Assembly (NCBI GenBank): GCA_000934455.1
Contig: KN882318.1
Coordinates: forward strand, 124,501 to 153,048
Direction: 5' to 3'
DNA length: 28,548 nt
Origin: Apostichopus parvimensis
Taxonomy: Eukaryota; Echinodermata; Holothuroidea; Aspidochirotida; Stichopodidae
A program made the position numbers and the translations under genes. The notes beneath the pieces were generated by a model that saw nothing but the letters and a program-made list of their open reading frames with translations, was not told where the DNA came from and did no database searches. This document shows, piece after piece, positions 11,781 to 23,833 of this stretch (position 1 is the first letter of the stretch; each line of letters opens with the position of its first letter).

Positions 11781-13174
11781 CTACAGGTGCAGAAATAGAA
11801 AAAGATGGTTCTTAGGAGAGACATGGCCCAGAGCTATTATTAACCCATACTGCATCGACAGTCTTACCAATCTGTTATTTTGTTTGTCTGTATATATGTT
11901 ACTGAAGCCCTAATTATGTTTATTCTTGGATCCAGAAATAATCTTGCCCTTCTTCACAGCAATTCAAAACAAGAATTTAAAAGATCACAAATAGTGTTTG
12001 CAAGAATTGGTAGTAATTGAATATTCAAAAGGAAGTGTCAGTCATTTTGACTGCAATGATGACAGCCACATTGTTAGTGCATAGGTCGCCTATTTTAGGG
12101 AAAAATTTAATCTGCGGACGAAACATCAGAACATGCTAGTGTTTCAGTATACTGCCACATAGGGTCTACTAAGTAAACTCTATGAATAATTCTTACCATT
12201 CACTGCTCAAGAACTACTTGAATCAACACTAAAAACCACAAATATTACACAATTTCTTTCTTTTATTCTTTCATTTCTAGTTATTAAACCACCCTGTAAT
12301 GACGTGTTGTGACTGTGTGTCGTTCTGACTATTGCGGCAAATTTTTAACGGTGGTCTGGTATTGTCCGCCGAGACCACCAAATTTCTGTTTGGACAGCTT
12401 TGGTAGTTGTCTCTTTGGAAACACTTAAATACAACAGAGATAGTCATGTAGGCAGGCCTATGATCCACCTCATGGGACTTACACTTGCCCAAAGCTGGTG
12501 TTCTATCCACCAAACCTTCATCTCTCCTACAGTTCTATCATTTTGCTACATTTTTTGGGACGATTAAATTCACTGTTTGGACGACCAAAGAGGTAGACCT
12601 GGTTGTCCTGGAGACAACCAGAGCAAAATTATCCTTAATTGTCCTGCTTAGTCATGCACAGGGAATAACTTATCATCCCGTGACGCCCGTGACGTGTTGC
12701 AAAATGCTATGAGACGAGATGGTCAAAATTGCTATGCAAGCAAGTGCAGAGATGCATTGCAGCTTTAGTACACATGAACCATATTACTTCATAGTCTGAG
12801 ACAAACTTCAAACCTGCTACACGAAATTTGAATACTAAATTAATTATTCCCTGCATGCAATGTTCTTATATAAGTAAACAAATAAGTGAGATCTTCCCTG
12901 GTTACCATCATTTGGTTTCTCCTAAGATCAGGGAGTTATTATTTATTCCAATGTGCATACAGTAAAACTTTGTGTGTAACACGTTTTATTATCTAATGTC
13001 TGTTTTAGTTCTTTTCTACACCTGAAGTCTAAATTTCGGTAGAACGTAAAAGAATCAGATAAACTTTTCGGTTCTTTTCCTTAACAGTCCTGTACAGTCG
13101 CAATTCAACACAAAATACATATTTTTGAGAGGAAAATTTGCAAATATTGTAGGAAGAAATATGGAAGTACTTAC
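11781..13174 (-). other. ARID1 intron 2 (1.4 kb)
   Basis: It lies between exon 2 (donor GTAAGT at 13174) and exon 3 (acceptor ending TAG at 11783-11781). The central part (12341-12637) is a dispersed repeat described separately. The rest is AT-rich intronic DNA with no coding signal. Confidence 0.82.
12341..12637. repeat. Dispersed repeat copy A, with tRNA-like segment
   Basis: Shares order and sequence with 20015-20343: a left block with ttttaa and ggt-gtc motifs, a middle block ggtgttc-at-caccaaacct, then a right block with TTTGGACGACC/TCGGACAAAC-type, GGTTGTCC and ATCCTTA motifs. The right end read in reverse complement resembles the left end (clusters of ggtggtc and gacaacc), so the ends look like imperfect inverted repeats, MITE-like. 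The minus strand at 12516-12455 resembles a decayed tRNA: a D-arm-like GGTTTGGTGGATAGAACACC, an anticodon-arm-like CTTTGGGCAAG and a weak B-box-like GGTGGATC. It could be a tRNA-derived SINE, a MITE, or a composite. Confidence 0.6.
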
Positions 13175-13363
13175 TTGAGGCCCATAATGCCCTCTGCTGA
13201 CAGGGGGTCTATGCATTTGTTGAGGGGCATACATCTGAGGGTACTGTCTGTTACCCATATACTGAATAGATTGCTGTTGGTTATATGTTGGGCCACCTGG
13301 TCCCATGGGCGAGGTACCAGAATAAGGCCTTCTGGATATCAATTGGGGATCTGCTACATTTAT
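13175..13363 (-). CDS. ARID1: ARID1 exon 2 (63 residues)
   Basis: Internal exon of 189 nt, phase 0 at both ends. The acceptor is a T-rich tract ending in TTTTTTACAG just right of 13363; the donor GTAAGT begins at 13174. The peptide begins INVADPQLISRRPYSG and ends RGHYGPQ, with a P/Y/Q/M-rich middle including a QYPQMYAPQQMHRPP stretch. The composition (Tyr-Pro-Gln, MGPGG, RPPVSRGHYGPQ) resembles the second exon region of ARID1A/B (RPQPYGG...QTPQRYPM). No catalytic motif is expected; this is part of the disordered prion-like N-terminus. It sits 12.4 kb from exon 1 and 1.4 kb from exon 3. Small exons inside the long intron 1 cannot be excluded, but joining directly to exon 1 preserves frame. 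Confidence 0.82.
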
Positions 13364-13546
13364 CTGTAAAAAAGATACAAAAAAAAGTTACATTTCAATG
13401 AAAACTTTGCTTTTTTCTTTTTCCTGGTACCCATATCTACAGTATGTGGATGGCCACATTGGGACGTGTCAGAAATATTTTGCCTACATGGTGAAATTTC
13501 AACATACAAAGCACCTCTTGAAAATGTTGAAACATCTTAATTTTGC

Positions 13547-13607
13547 ACATATACATATATATATACATACATATATACATCCATATATAAATATAGACAT
13601 ATGTACA
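13547..13607. repeat. AT/ACAT microsatellite
   Basis: Imperfect (AT)n and (ATAC)n repeats over about 60 bp in intron 1, roughly 185 bp beyond the exon 2 acceptor. Confidence 0.85.
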
Positions 13608-14811
13608 TCATTCAGGGTGGAACCGCAGATAAATTTAATTTCCAAAACACCTCTTTGGACATTAATAATCAAAACTCTACTACACACAATTTACACAAAC
13701 GAAAGGAAGGGAAGGAAGGAAATGAAATAAATAGAAGTAAAAGACAAAAACATTAATCCAGTTATTTCAATAATAATCTGATTAAGAAAGTATTAAGTAA
13801 GAAACAGAAAAGCTTGAACAATCTTGTTCAGACTGACAAGTTGACAACTCAAGAAGAGTGGGGAAGGGGGGGGGAGTGGAGATTGGGATTAGGAGACCAA
13901 CTGATTGATTGATGTGGGAGAATGCATCATAATAAAGACTAGATTACCAATGGCTCCCTCTAATTCTCTCTAATCGGGCATAGGATTTGACAAAATCACG
14001 TATGACAATGCAAAGGGAAAGCAAGTGTACCCAGTTAATTGTGCACTGAATGCTATAGATTGCATACATAATGGTCGCACATGTACTATTTATGGGCACA
14101 CACTGTCCACAGTATACCCTAGGCTGTATGTACTGAATTTGACGAATAAGCCTTCCACATGGTAGGTCTTGTAACATAAGTAGATATGTGGGACCCCACT
14201 GGTACATTCCTAATAGGGTACAGTACATAGCAGCATGCACCTACCACGGCACCTAACAATCTATTCTGAATACAACTCTTACTTGATTAACTTGAAGATA
14301 GGCCTGCCCCTCCCCATCCTGCCTACCCCCACCATCTCCCACCCCTCATTAAGCTTTCCAAGCTGGAAAAAATATTATAAAAGTTGTTGAGGAAACACAA
14401 TGTCATGACTGTCAACATCAATTATATACAATGATATCTCCTCAAAGTTTAGATAAAACAGATTAAAACTTGTTCACACAATGCATAAAATTAATCAACA
14501 AAGAGTTAGTCTTAAACATCCGGCAGAAGGCCATTTTTTACGTAACTAACTACAGTAGGCAAATTTTTCATATGATTCACTTTATGTAATTAATAATACC
14601 ACCATTTAATCCGATTTACGACATCAGCTAGGATCAGTGTTAAAGGAGAAACTGTAGGCCACACATTTTCCAAGTTTTATTCACTTTATAACCACCATCA
14701 ATGTTGCTCCAGATTCTGAATTAAAGTACACTATATAAAGTACCACGACACAGTATTACACAAACCTTGCATTGTGCAAACAACCATTCATCCTGTTCCT
14801 TTCTTTCTTTA

Positions 14812-14835
14812 TATTTATTTATTTATTTATTTTTA
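14812..14835. repeat. (ATTT)n microsatellite
   Basis: About five to six copies of ATTT within a T-rich stretch of intron 1. Confidence 0.85.
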
Positions 14836-15829
14836 TTGTTTCTTCCACCCTTGCATTTTTCTCTTTCCTTTTGATCTTCAGCCTACGCACAATACAAATA
14901 TCCACAACGACTCTTTGCAATACCTGTACAAATTTTAAAAAAAAAAAAAAAAAAACCTTACATAAATAATCATCACAGCTCTAGGAATACTGCTTATTCA
15001 GGGATTCCCAGATGACAATAAAGACTCTTTGTTTGTGGATAGTACTATTTTCATTTCATTGACAAGCTCTGCTTTATATAAATGCTTATGCCAGGTAACC
15101 CAGATCTGAGGCCAATCTAAAAATAGTAACACTCCATTCCTTGAAAGAGATTCCCTGACCAATTATGTCATGTCAATAACCTCTGTAAACAATACTTGCA
15201 TCGGTTTCCCAGGGCTGTGAACTTGCTTAATCTCCCAGAGGGTGAAAAACATTGATATTTATGACTGAGTGAGTGGCTGGGAATGTTTTGAAGATCAGAT
15301 GGCTGATAGTAAGAAGTACCCACTGATTTATAATTGGATCTATTGGTGTCCAGAGGTGAAGGGATTTTTCTCTCTCTCGCTAGCTCTTTATGAATGGAAG
15401 GGCTCCAGCATATATTATTACTACAACCAATTTACAAGCAGGTCATTACAACAATATACCAGAGGAGAGGTACAGTTAAGTTCAAAGAGCACACATACAC
15501 ACACACGCACACAAAACGGGAACCATAAATATTAAAAGTAATAAATAGCAATATGACTGGTTTATGTAAAAGTGCTGGTGCCACTAAATATTTTGGCTCA
15601 CAACAAAAAAGTACAGGCGGCATTAAAATTGTAAGCTTGTGACTAATGGTCTGGATAAGAGACATTCATCTTAAATCCGGCTACGATTTTTCCCTGGGAG
15701 AGTAACTTCCACGCTCTGTTTGTGGTTAAAAGTATACCGAACACCCTGACGATAATCACACAAGCGAAATTAATTTCTGTTTCTTCATGATACTGGTCGA
15801 TGTTATTATCAATATATGGCAAAATGCTG

Positions 15830-15921
15830 ACAAGAATATTATACAAAATAATCCCTCTGAAGAAGATCCTGCTAGGATCAAAACGTCAGGCCAACTTACT
15901 TTTACACAAGAATATTATACA
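15830..15921. mobile_element. 60-bp insertion between 16-bp direct repeats, with hammerhead-like core
   Basis: acaagaatattataca occurs at 15830-15845 and 15906-15921, flanking 60 bp like a target-site duplication or pseudo-LTR remnant. Inside, CTGAAGA (15857-15863) fits the hammerhead CUGANGA core. It is followed by a stem GATCCT/AGGATC (15865-15870 with 15874-15879) and then AAAACGTC where the ribozyme consensus has GAAAC. The A replacing the core G looks like CpG decay (TCGAAAC to TCAAAAC). Penelope-like retroelements and retrozymes are known to carry hammerhead motifs. I could not draw a convincing helix III or cleavage site, so a functional ribozyme is unlikely and the family assignment is inference. 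Confidence 0.4.
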
Positions 15922-18210
15922 CCAGAATAATATCTGGGCATGACTAGCCGAAAGAGAGCGTTTCACAATCTTGAACCAAATATGCATGATAAGGATCCAC
16001 GCATGCGGGGGCGTCGACTTGCTCATTGGTTCCTCTACATGAGGTACTGTACATACAGTATATATGCAATCACAGATTTCAACACTTTCAGGTCAACACT
16101 CCCTCTCTCAAGTAACTGTTGCAACAGAGTGAACCTTTTCGACACACTTCGCTGGCAGATGAATCCGAGACTATACAGTGAGAGCACTGCAAAATCAGTA
16201 CAGTACACTGTGTAGGCTTCCCTTTGTTTCTCAATATTACATATCGAGGTCATAACATCCACTCACCCCTGCCCTCCTACCCCTGCCCTCCTACCCCCCC
16301 CCCATCTTGGTTATTACACACGTTACTCTTTGTCGACAAAACATGGGACACCATGATGTTTTTGATTTCCTTCAGTTTTAGTTTTCAATCCCATCCATCT
16401 CTGAGAATGGGCCAACCATTTTGGCCAACCATTGCATCGTTATAATTTTGTCATTATTTACTACATAAAACAGTACTGCAGACTTACCAAACGAGATGGA
16501 AGAGTTCAAGGTTGTTTCTTACAATGGAATGCATTAATGAGGCTTTAACGAATGGTAAATTTATGGAGGGAGAGGAGGTAATAAGCAAAAGGACTAGCCC
16601 TCACACACAGTTCCAAAAAAAATTACAAATTTTGGTAAGTTATGTCAAGTGGAGAGCGTAACCTTCGGATGAGAGGATATTTCATTTCATTTCTCACATC
16701 ATGCAATTAATATCCATAATAATCAGAGGGTAAGAAGAAAAACCTCTCGGGCTTGACTCTCTATAATTAACGTATTAGAAAGCAATATTACAGTATATAA
16801 TAGCAATATAAAAAACAAACACAAATAGAACTACACCCTTAACACCCTCTGTACAGGTATTGCTGTTTCACAAATAACCAAATAAGTAACTATTAGAGTA
16901 TTCTACTACATGATACATACCTAATTGTGCATTTTTCTGCATAAAACTTCATTGTTTTGGAAAGTTTATCCATTACTATTTATTTTTCGGAAAGTTTATA
17001 ATTCCGGAAATGTACTAAACTACATCAAAGAGCATCTGTCTATGACACAACACTTCCCTTCTGTCCACCTGCAAATGGATACGTGTCGAATTAGCTCAGC
17101 TTGAAACTTTCACAACTTACTGTACAGCAATTTAACACTAAATTTCACTAAGCGTTTAATAGAGGGAGTCTTTTCCAAGATTTTACTCCGGGATATTAAG
17201 TAAGTTCTCTTTGCAATACTTTGAGCAATCTGAACTACTGTGATAAGACCAAGAGTTCGCTTTAAATACTAAATCAGTTTTAATGATATGCAAACTGCTT
17301 ATCACTAAAAAAAAAAAAACTTCTTTATATCTGCACATAGCAAGGCACCTTCATTTCATTTGCAAAGTGCTGACGAGCTTGAAGAAAACGACCAAAAGCA
17401 GTTATAGAGAGCTAAGGTCAAGCCAGACAAGTTGACCCATTTTTCAAAAGTTTTCTTGTTTGGTAGCAGACAAAGTTGCCATAAATAGGAAAGAGTCTTC
17501 ACAAATTTACAACTTCCTTTTTTCGCCTAATAGTGATCCTTCCCCCCCCCCCCGGGACCCACCCCCATTTTTTTTTTACTTTGTAGATACATTGTCTCAA
17601 GGACATTCTTAAATGACAACTACGCTATGTAACCCATCTCCCCAAGTATTTTAGGGATGACCATACAGAAAGCACTAACTTTTCAATATACCACACAGTT
17701 GTTGTTGTCATCCCCTATTGTGAAGTTATTTCCTATTACTTGACAACAACACCAATGTAACCTTCTCAATGACCAATACAGTAACAGTTTGGGGAATTCT
17801 GCAACCAGAACACTCAAAACAACTTTGCAGAATAATCCATGAACCGATTAACATCAACAAGACATTTTACACTCAGACAAATCTCGGAACCGTTACGGAT
17901 TAATAAATATTTAAAGAAAATACTAGTAATTCCCATGTACTGTAGCATACACTGTAACATAATTATTGGGTATTAAACAATCCTACTCATACACATGTAA
18001 AGACTGTCGACACATCATGGCTTTCCCTTAGCTGCATGCAGCACACTCATGAATTCAAGCAGCTCAGTACCCTCTCTATATATAATAAACTCTATACAAT
18101 ACACCACCCATGTGTATACAGACAGTGTGTGTACATTATTGGCCAGCACAGATAGTCACACACATCAGTCAGCAATAGTACATGATCATACAGGTTGTAT
18201 ATATGTAGTG

Positions 18211-18231
18211 GTAGAAGTAGTAGTAGTAGTA
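18211..18231. repeat. (GTA)n microsatellite
   Basis: gtagaa followed by five GTA copies in intron 1. Confidence 0.8.
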
Positions 18232-18375
18232 CACATAATATAGTGCAGACTCCTTTAGCTACACGGCAATGCTGAAGCCAACTGCTAAGTACACAGAACA
18301 CTGTTTCCTACTGCAGGAAACCACATGATTCACAGGTCAATTTTTAGATACCAGCCACATGTGTGTGCAGAGGCG

Positions 18376-18393
18376 CTCTCTCTCTCTCTCTCT
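18376..18393. repeat. (CT)n microsatellite
   Basis: Nine uninterrupted CT units in intron 1. Confidence 0.85.
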
Positions 18394-20014
18394 ATATCTC
18401 TAAGCTCCTTGGTCTTGCTTTGTTCAAAACAAGCTGGTAGTCAAAAGTCACATTGACACATTGCTGTATCATCATCGTCGTCAACCCTCTATTCATGCTG
18501 CACACATTCTACGGCCTCCAGGCAGATGGTGGGAAATGGCTAAAGATTAGGGAATTTCCCCCATTTCTGACAATTGTTTGGACAACATTGTTGTTATTAC
18601 TATGGAATGTGTGCATGTGCTTGTGGATCATGAGTGGGCTTAAAAAAAGAGTCTTGTGCCCTCAACAAGAAAAAAACAACAAGAGAAAAACAACCCAGAA
18701 AGCAATCGTGTGCTGATCAACAAATAACCCAAAAAATTACCGTCTTGACGATAAGTCTTTTGACTCATCTTCCTAATTTTTGCAAATTGTAACAATTTGT
18801 ATAAAATTACACACGGTTTGTTACTAATATATACGAACTGTAAAACTGAACGATATTATGACGATCTCATTCCACGGTATTTTTAAGGCACAAATAGAGA
18901 CTGGAGTACAAAAATTACTTTACACATTGCAAAATAAAAACTCTTTTTTTTTGCAATTCAGCACCCTCTATCATATATATTAAAATTTCTCAAATGAGAG
19001 GGTGGAACCTCCTCCCCATGGGCCCCATAGGTAGTGCTACGGTTCAACCTACAGGAACTGCAATAAAGGTACAGAGTTTATGCAGGACTTCGTTGTAAGA
19101 TTACCGTATGCCGGTGTGTCGGCCATCAAATTCCAGTGACCTTTCACTACACCATTTACGATAGAACTCTAGCACCTGACAAAAGAGAAATCTTGAAGTA
19201 CGAAGAAAATCAAGCTTTCCTTTCTAAGTTACACAAATACACTATAACATAAATTTGTTCACATTTGAGAATGCGAGGCAAATCTGATACCACACAGGCT
19301 AGCAACTGGGTAGTTAGGTAGGTCTCAGACCCCACAATGCTCTCCCTTTTGGGGAAAAACCTAACCTTCAAGAGGGCAGGCGAAGAATAAACAAATTGTA
19401 CGAGCTCCTTAGCTAACTAACCTAATGTCGAAACTATTACAAAACTTACCCCAACGACGTGATCAAGATCATATAGAAAACCACTGCGAATTAAATTTCA
19501 GTCGTCAGCCATGGAAACGTCTAGCTGGATCATATGCTGTATTAGAAGCCAAAGGCAACCACTCTTGTCAAACAATTTTAGCCCCTTTTTTTTTGGGGGG
19601 GGGGAGGGCGAGGGTAGTGGGTTGTACTAATGGTTACTTCGATCATCAAGGTAGCACACTGTACTTGATGAACATCATTATTGAACACCTGGGAGGGATC
19701 TACTTTAACATTTCATTTTGTGTGGAGTTTGCTAGTCCATTATAGGTAACAAAACAGGAACATAAGAAAAACTGTGAACGCAAATGTTCTGTTCTTTCTG
19801 TAATTGGTTAACAGCTCGAGAATTAGCCCGGCCACCCTGTTTGTAAACCACACAGCTCTCTTACAGTAGATTGAGGGCTTCATTATGCATTATTCTTTTT
19901 ACAACCTAGCTTAGTCAAAATGTTACAAAGTTGCCACCAAACTCAAATTTCAGCTTTAATGCCTGTACAATTACTAACTATAACCGACTACAAAGAAAAA
20001 CCAAGGAATGTTAA

Positions 20015-20343
20015 CTTTTAATGGTCGTCAAAGATGAACAAATTTTTTGTTTTGGACAACCAAAATCAGCTGTAAAGGTGGTCCAGTTGTTGACATCAAA
20101 TTCCAATTAGTGTATAACTGAATAGCCCCCAAATAGGTAAAATACTAACTTACTATCACCATCAAACCTGGTGTTCCATTCACCAAACCTACACATCGCT
20201 TCTACAGTGTACATCCTACAGTGACATAGTGGTCATTGTTACTTTTATTTACCGCATTCTTTCGGACAAACAAATTTGCCGTTCAGACAACCCAAAGCGT
20301 TAAGATGTGGTTGTCCGAGGGACCACCGAGACAAAAATCCTTA
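20015..20343. repeat. Dispersed repeat copy B
   Basis: Second copy of the family at 12341-12637, same orientation, in ARID1 intron 1. The middle block ggtgttccattcaccaaacct (20171 onward) and the right end ggttgtccgagggaccacc...atcctta match copy A with substitutions and indels. The two are substantially diverged, so the family is old. Confidence 0.6.
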
Positions 20344-20996
20344 AGAACTTGCTCTGCAACAAGAAAAGCTCAAAGTTCTTTCTATGAAAATTGGTAACAT
20401 ATGAAAAGTAGTTCCACACTGTAATACTGCATGGAGCTGTTCCACACTCTGAACTAACAGACTCACACACGATGATATACTATTATTGTTGTTGTGCTGT
20501 TCTATATATGAATACTTCCAACACATGCAGCTCACTCTATACAGCTAAAGCCAGGAAATCACTGCCAACTTTGAGAAAATGGGACAAATTAGAAAGCCTT
20601 ATAATAATATAGTTTGTCCATGGTCTTCTTTTATGGCATAAAAAGACAAACACTCACTTTACATTGTAGTATCCTAGAATAATTCAGTATTAAGCGTGTG
20701 GCTTCCCTGGGAACCCAATCAAGCTAGTGTCATTAAGTGACCTACATTCTACTCAAGGCCAATCAAAGACAAAGCTAATCATCTAAAACCACAAAGCATT
20801 TATTAATTACTTCCCAATATCGCGCGGTGAAAGTGGTAGAAGGAACACAATATTTAACTTTTTGAGAAATTGCTACTTTCGTTCACAACCTCCCCGATAA
20901 TGAAACAAAATCTCGAGAAATAGAGTATTTAGAAAAGTCGGTAAAATAACCATTATTAACTTTCATTTTTTCTCTTTGGCCTTGTTTTATTATGAT

Positions 20997-21137
20997 CATT
21001 CATCTCATTGGAATTTGTTAATATAATAATTAGGAATATATCAGCCTGATTAAGACACATCTCCACTTCTCACAAATCTTTGGTTTGAACGGCTGGTTGT
21101 TTCATTACCATATTCTAGATTTCTCTCAATTCTTGGC
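20997..21137. repeat. Diverged duplicated segment, copy 1
   Basis: Shares with 21653-21777 an ordered set of matches: cattcatctca-tgg, acatctcc...tctcacaaat, gctg-ttg-ttcat-accatattc-a and ttccctct/tttctctcaa. Roughly 640-655 bp separates the copies. Identity unknown; probably two copies of an old interspersed element or a decayed local duplication. Confidence 0.55.
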
Positions 21138-21652
21138 ATTGATTTTGAATAATTTTTGATCATATTGTTGATGTTTTTGCTACTTTTAACCATGTTTTAA
21201 ACTCTCATAGCAATGTCGTTCATTAGCTCGAGGAGTCAACTCTCATTTTAAAATTGATTAAAAAAAACATTTTGAAATTTTGGGAAAATTTCTGTTTAGC
21301 ATTTAATTAACATTTGTACGAAAATTCTTTGGGTGATGAAACTTTGGACAATGAATGGAATCAAATTATTTAATCACTTCTTCGTTGACGTTCTGCTCGG
21401 TCGAAAAATCTGCATTGGTGTCTTTGATTGTCTTAAGTTTGAGTAATATTAAACCTGGATCTGATTTTGAGTAATAACCTACAGATCTGGTAAAATTATT
21501 GATCAGAAGCAATGAGCTACTTTGAACAGAGGTCTTCTAAGGAATGTTCGATATTATCTTGCAACAAAATGCCTAGAAATGAATCCCTAGGGTTGTTAAA
21601 CAAACCCCTAATTTTAAGTCGAACAACCCAACAGCATTTATTTTAAGATTAT

Positions 21653-21777
21653 ATTCATCTCACTGGTATTCTCTATCCAAGGTATAACTGAAAACATCTC
21701 CTTCTCTCACAAATTATGACTGATTGGAGTAAGCTGTTGCTTCATAACCATATTCCAAGTTCCCTCTAAACTCAAAG
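21653..21777. repeat. Diverged duplicated segment, copy 2
   Basis: Partner of 20997-21137 in the same orientation; see that entry for the shared blocks. It ends about 140 bp before the left end of the pogo-like MITE. Confidence 0.55.
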
Positions 21778-21920
21778 AGGTTATTTCTGGACCTGGTAAA
21801 TTCACTTAGACCAATTGATGAATATAAACAACCTTTATTTGGATTCGTACATGTCGGGAACACCTGCTAGGCTACTGCAGATGATTACCACTGCTCCATC
21901 AAAGTCGAAGATCTGTAGTA

Positions 21921-22747
21921 CAGCAAGACCCCGATTATCCGAACTGGCCGGGACCGAAGGTTGTTCGGATAATCGACAAGTTCAGATAATCAAATTTTTA
22001 TCAATTGACTAATTTTCCTTTATAACAGCCCCACCCCCATGTAATGCCTTATTATGCCTTTGAAATGATTGTATTACGTTTCATATTTATGAATTGATTG
22101 TTTGACGATTGTATTCGGAAATAAAAAATAAATAGCATTTTGTTTCATTTCGGGAGGTTGGTGGGGAGGGGGATTTTCTATGTACTTTCGCTACTTTGAC
22201 CACATGTTCATTAGTCTATATATTACTGCTGTATAGGCCTCTTACTATAGTACAGGAAACACTATTGTCAGTAGTTTATCCTAGCCTAATACTGATTCCC
22301 AAAACAAGCTGAAATTTCACTGACAACTTTAGAGGTTCTTGTCAAGAAAAGCAGCTAGAATTTCAACTGGTGTATAAATCTTTGTGGGGAGTTAAAAGGC
22401 ATCAATGGCTCATATTCAGTATCTGGTAATAAAAAGACCGTAGCCTGCATGCTAGGCACATAAGCGCTAGTCCTAATGAACGATTATTGTTGTGAATTTG
22501 TGATCGGAAAATGACAACTCTTTTGCAGAGCGGTAACCATCTTGATGCAATAACAATCAGACCTTCATTTAGTAGGTGATAATCTAATCGATATTTAAGG
22601 CAATGGAAGAATGAATTTGAAGCTGATCGTCTTAAATTTACGTTGTACGTAATTATGAGTACTGTACAGTACTTGGAATCAATAACACTAGGCTTCAAGA
22701 AATCAGGGATTCGGATAATATGGGTTCGGATGATGGAAGTTTTACTG
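21921..22747. mobile_element. Probable pogo/Tigger-like MITE (827 bp)
   Basis: The left end reads CAGCAAGACCCCGATTATCC and the right end, reverse complemented, CAGTAAAACTTCCATCATCC. Both continue with GAAC and further ATTATCCGA motifs (TTCGGATAATC at 21963 and 22710). CAG termini followed by an A-rich then CGATTATCCGAAC-like segment, inserted at TA, fit Tc1/mariner-superfamily pogo/Tigger elements. A TA precedes the left end (21919-21920); the right flank is CA, so one half of the TA duplication is mutated or the boundary is slightly off. No transposase frame (HTH or DDE) is present. The TIRs have diverged, so the copy is old. Confidence 0.6.
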
Positions 22748-23811
22748 CACACTGAAGCTGACCACCAGTTAGGACAGTGTTGGTGGTGTTATCTACTGCA
22801 CATTGTGAGCAAAACAGACTCATGACTTTGTTTAATAATATGGCAAATTGCTGTTTTACATGCTTTCTCTAGTCCCAATCAAAGAAATGCCTGACTTTTC
22901 TCCCATAACTTTGGTTCTGACTTCTTGGCTAAGGAAGATAGGCTGAAAGTGAGTGACCCACTTGCTTTTCTAAGTTCCAGCTGACAATTTTCATCAACCA
23001 AACCTAGTGTTTCTAGGAAGCGCTTTTGAGATAAACACACCCAATTTACGATGTACAGATCACCGAAATGAATACTGCGTTACTGATCTTATTTACTTGG
23101 GTTCTGATTGTTGCAGTTAACCATTGAAACTTGTTTGTAGCAACCGTAAAGTGGTTTCAAAAATTTGAAGAAACCAAATCGAGCAACCGCGGTAGCAGTT
23201 CGCCGACGTTGACGGACCACTTCACATTTTGGCTTAAAAAAAAGCATGGGGTAATCCCGTGTCATAATGCCTTCAGGCTTCATACATTAGATAGTTTGAT
23301 TATCACATGTATGGAACTATTTGGAAATAGCAACAAAGAAAAACGTGCCCCCTTTAAAACAATTTGATAGTTTATTATTCCTGCAGGAGTGCAGGCTGCA
23401 CTGACTAACACACATTAACCTTTGGTCCACATAAATGTACATTTTCAACTTGGCTGTGATCTGGAGGTACAGTACACAGTAGAAGGGTCATCAGGGTCCA
23501 GCGCCTAACTTTTTGGTTTTGGTAGACATCAAGAATTGTATTTTGAAAGCATTGAGCGAAGGGGACAAGTAAGTAACTGGACGGAACTCGGTAAATAATG
23601 GGATTCTAATCCTGCCTGGCTCTGGAACAGACTAAAATTACACAGCCTTGTAATTCACCTTTGACCCGTATATCACAAACGAAGAAGAATTAAGAAAGAG
23701 GAATCCCTACCATCATTATAAATGTCATAAACAACTAAATTCAAACAGCTCAGAAAAAGCTTTAATCCACTTTGAAGATATCACAGATCTAATGTTAATC
23801 CCTACACAAGG

Positions 23812-23833
23812 CTGAAGAGGACTTGATCAAGTC
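23812..23833. repeat. CTGAAGA followed by a 14-bp perfect palindrome
   Basis: CTGAAGA (23812-23818) is followed within two bases by gacttgatcaagtc (23820-23833), a perfect palindrome that could form a stem. The layout resembles the hammerhead-like site at 15857, but the GAAAC part is missing. Probably a decayed relative or coincidence. Confidence 0.25.

Noticed and set aside
11234..11824. Long overlapping frames in the other minus and plus frames over the polyQ exon
   Set aside because: They are frame shadows of CAA/CAG repeats (poly-S/N, poly-L/V) with no start, splice or homology support.
12455..12516. A functional tRNA gene on the minus strand
   Set aside because: Only the D-arm and anticodon-arm-like parts are recognisable. 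The B box is degenerate and no acceptor stem pairs, so it is at most a decayed tRNA-derived part of a repeat.
23131..23367. 78-residue plus-strand frame in a local GC peak in intron 1
   Set aside because: Somewhat protein-like composition but no recognisable motif, no splice context and no partner frame. It could be a transposon scrap; not supportable.
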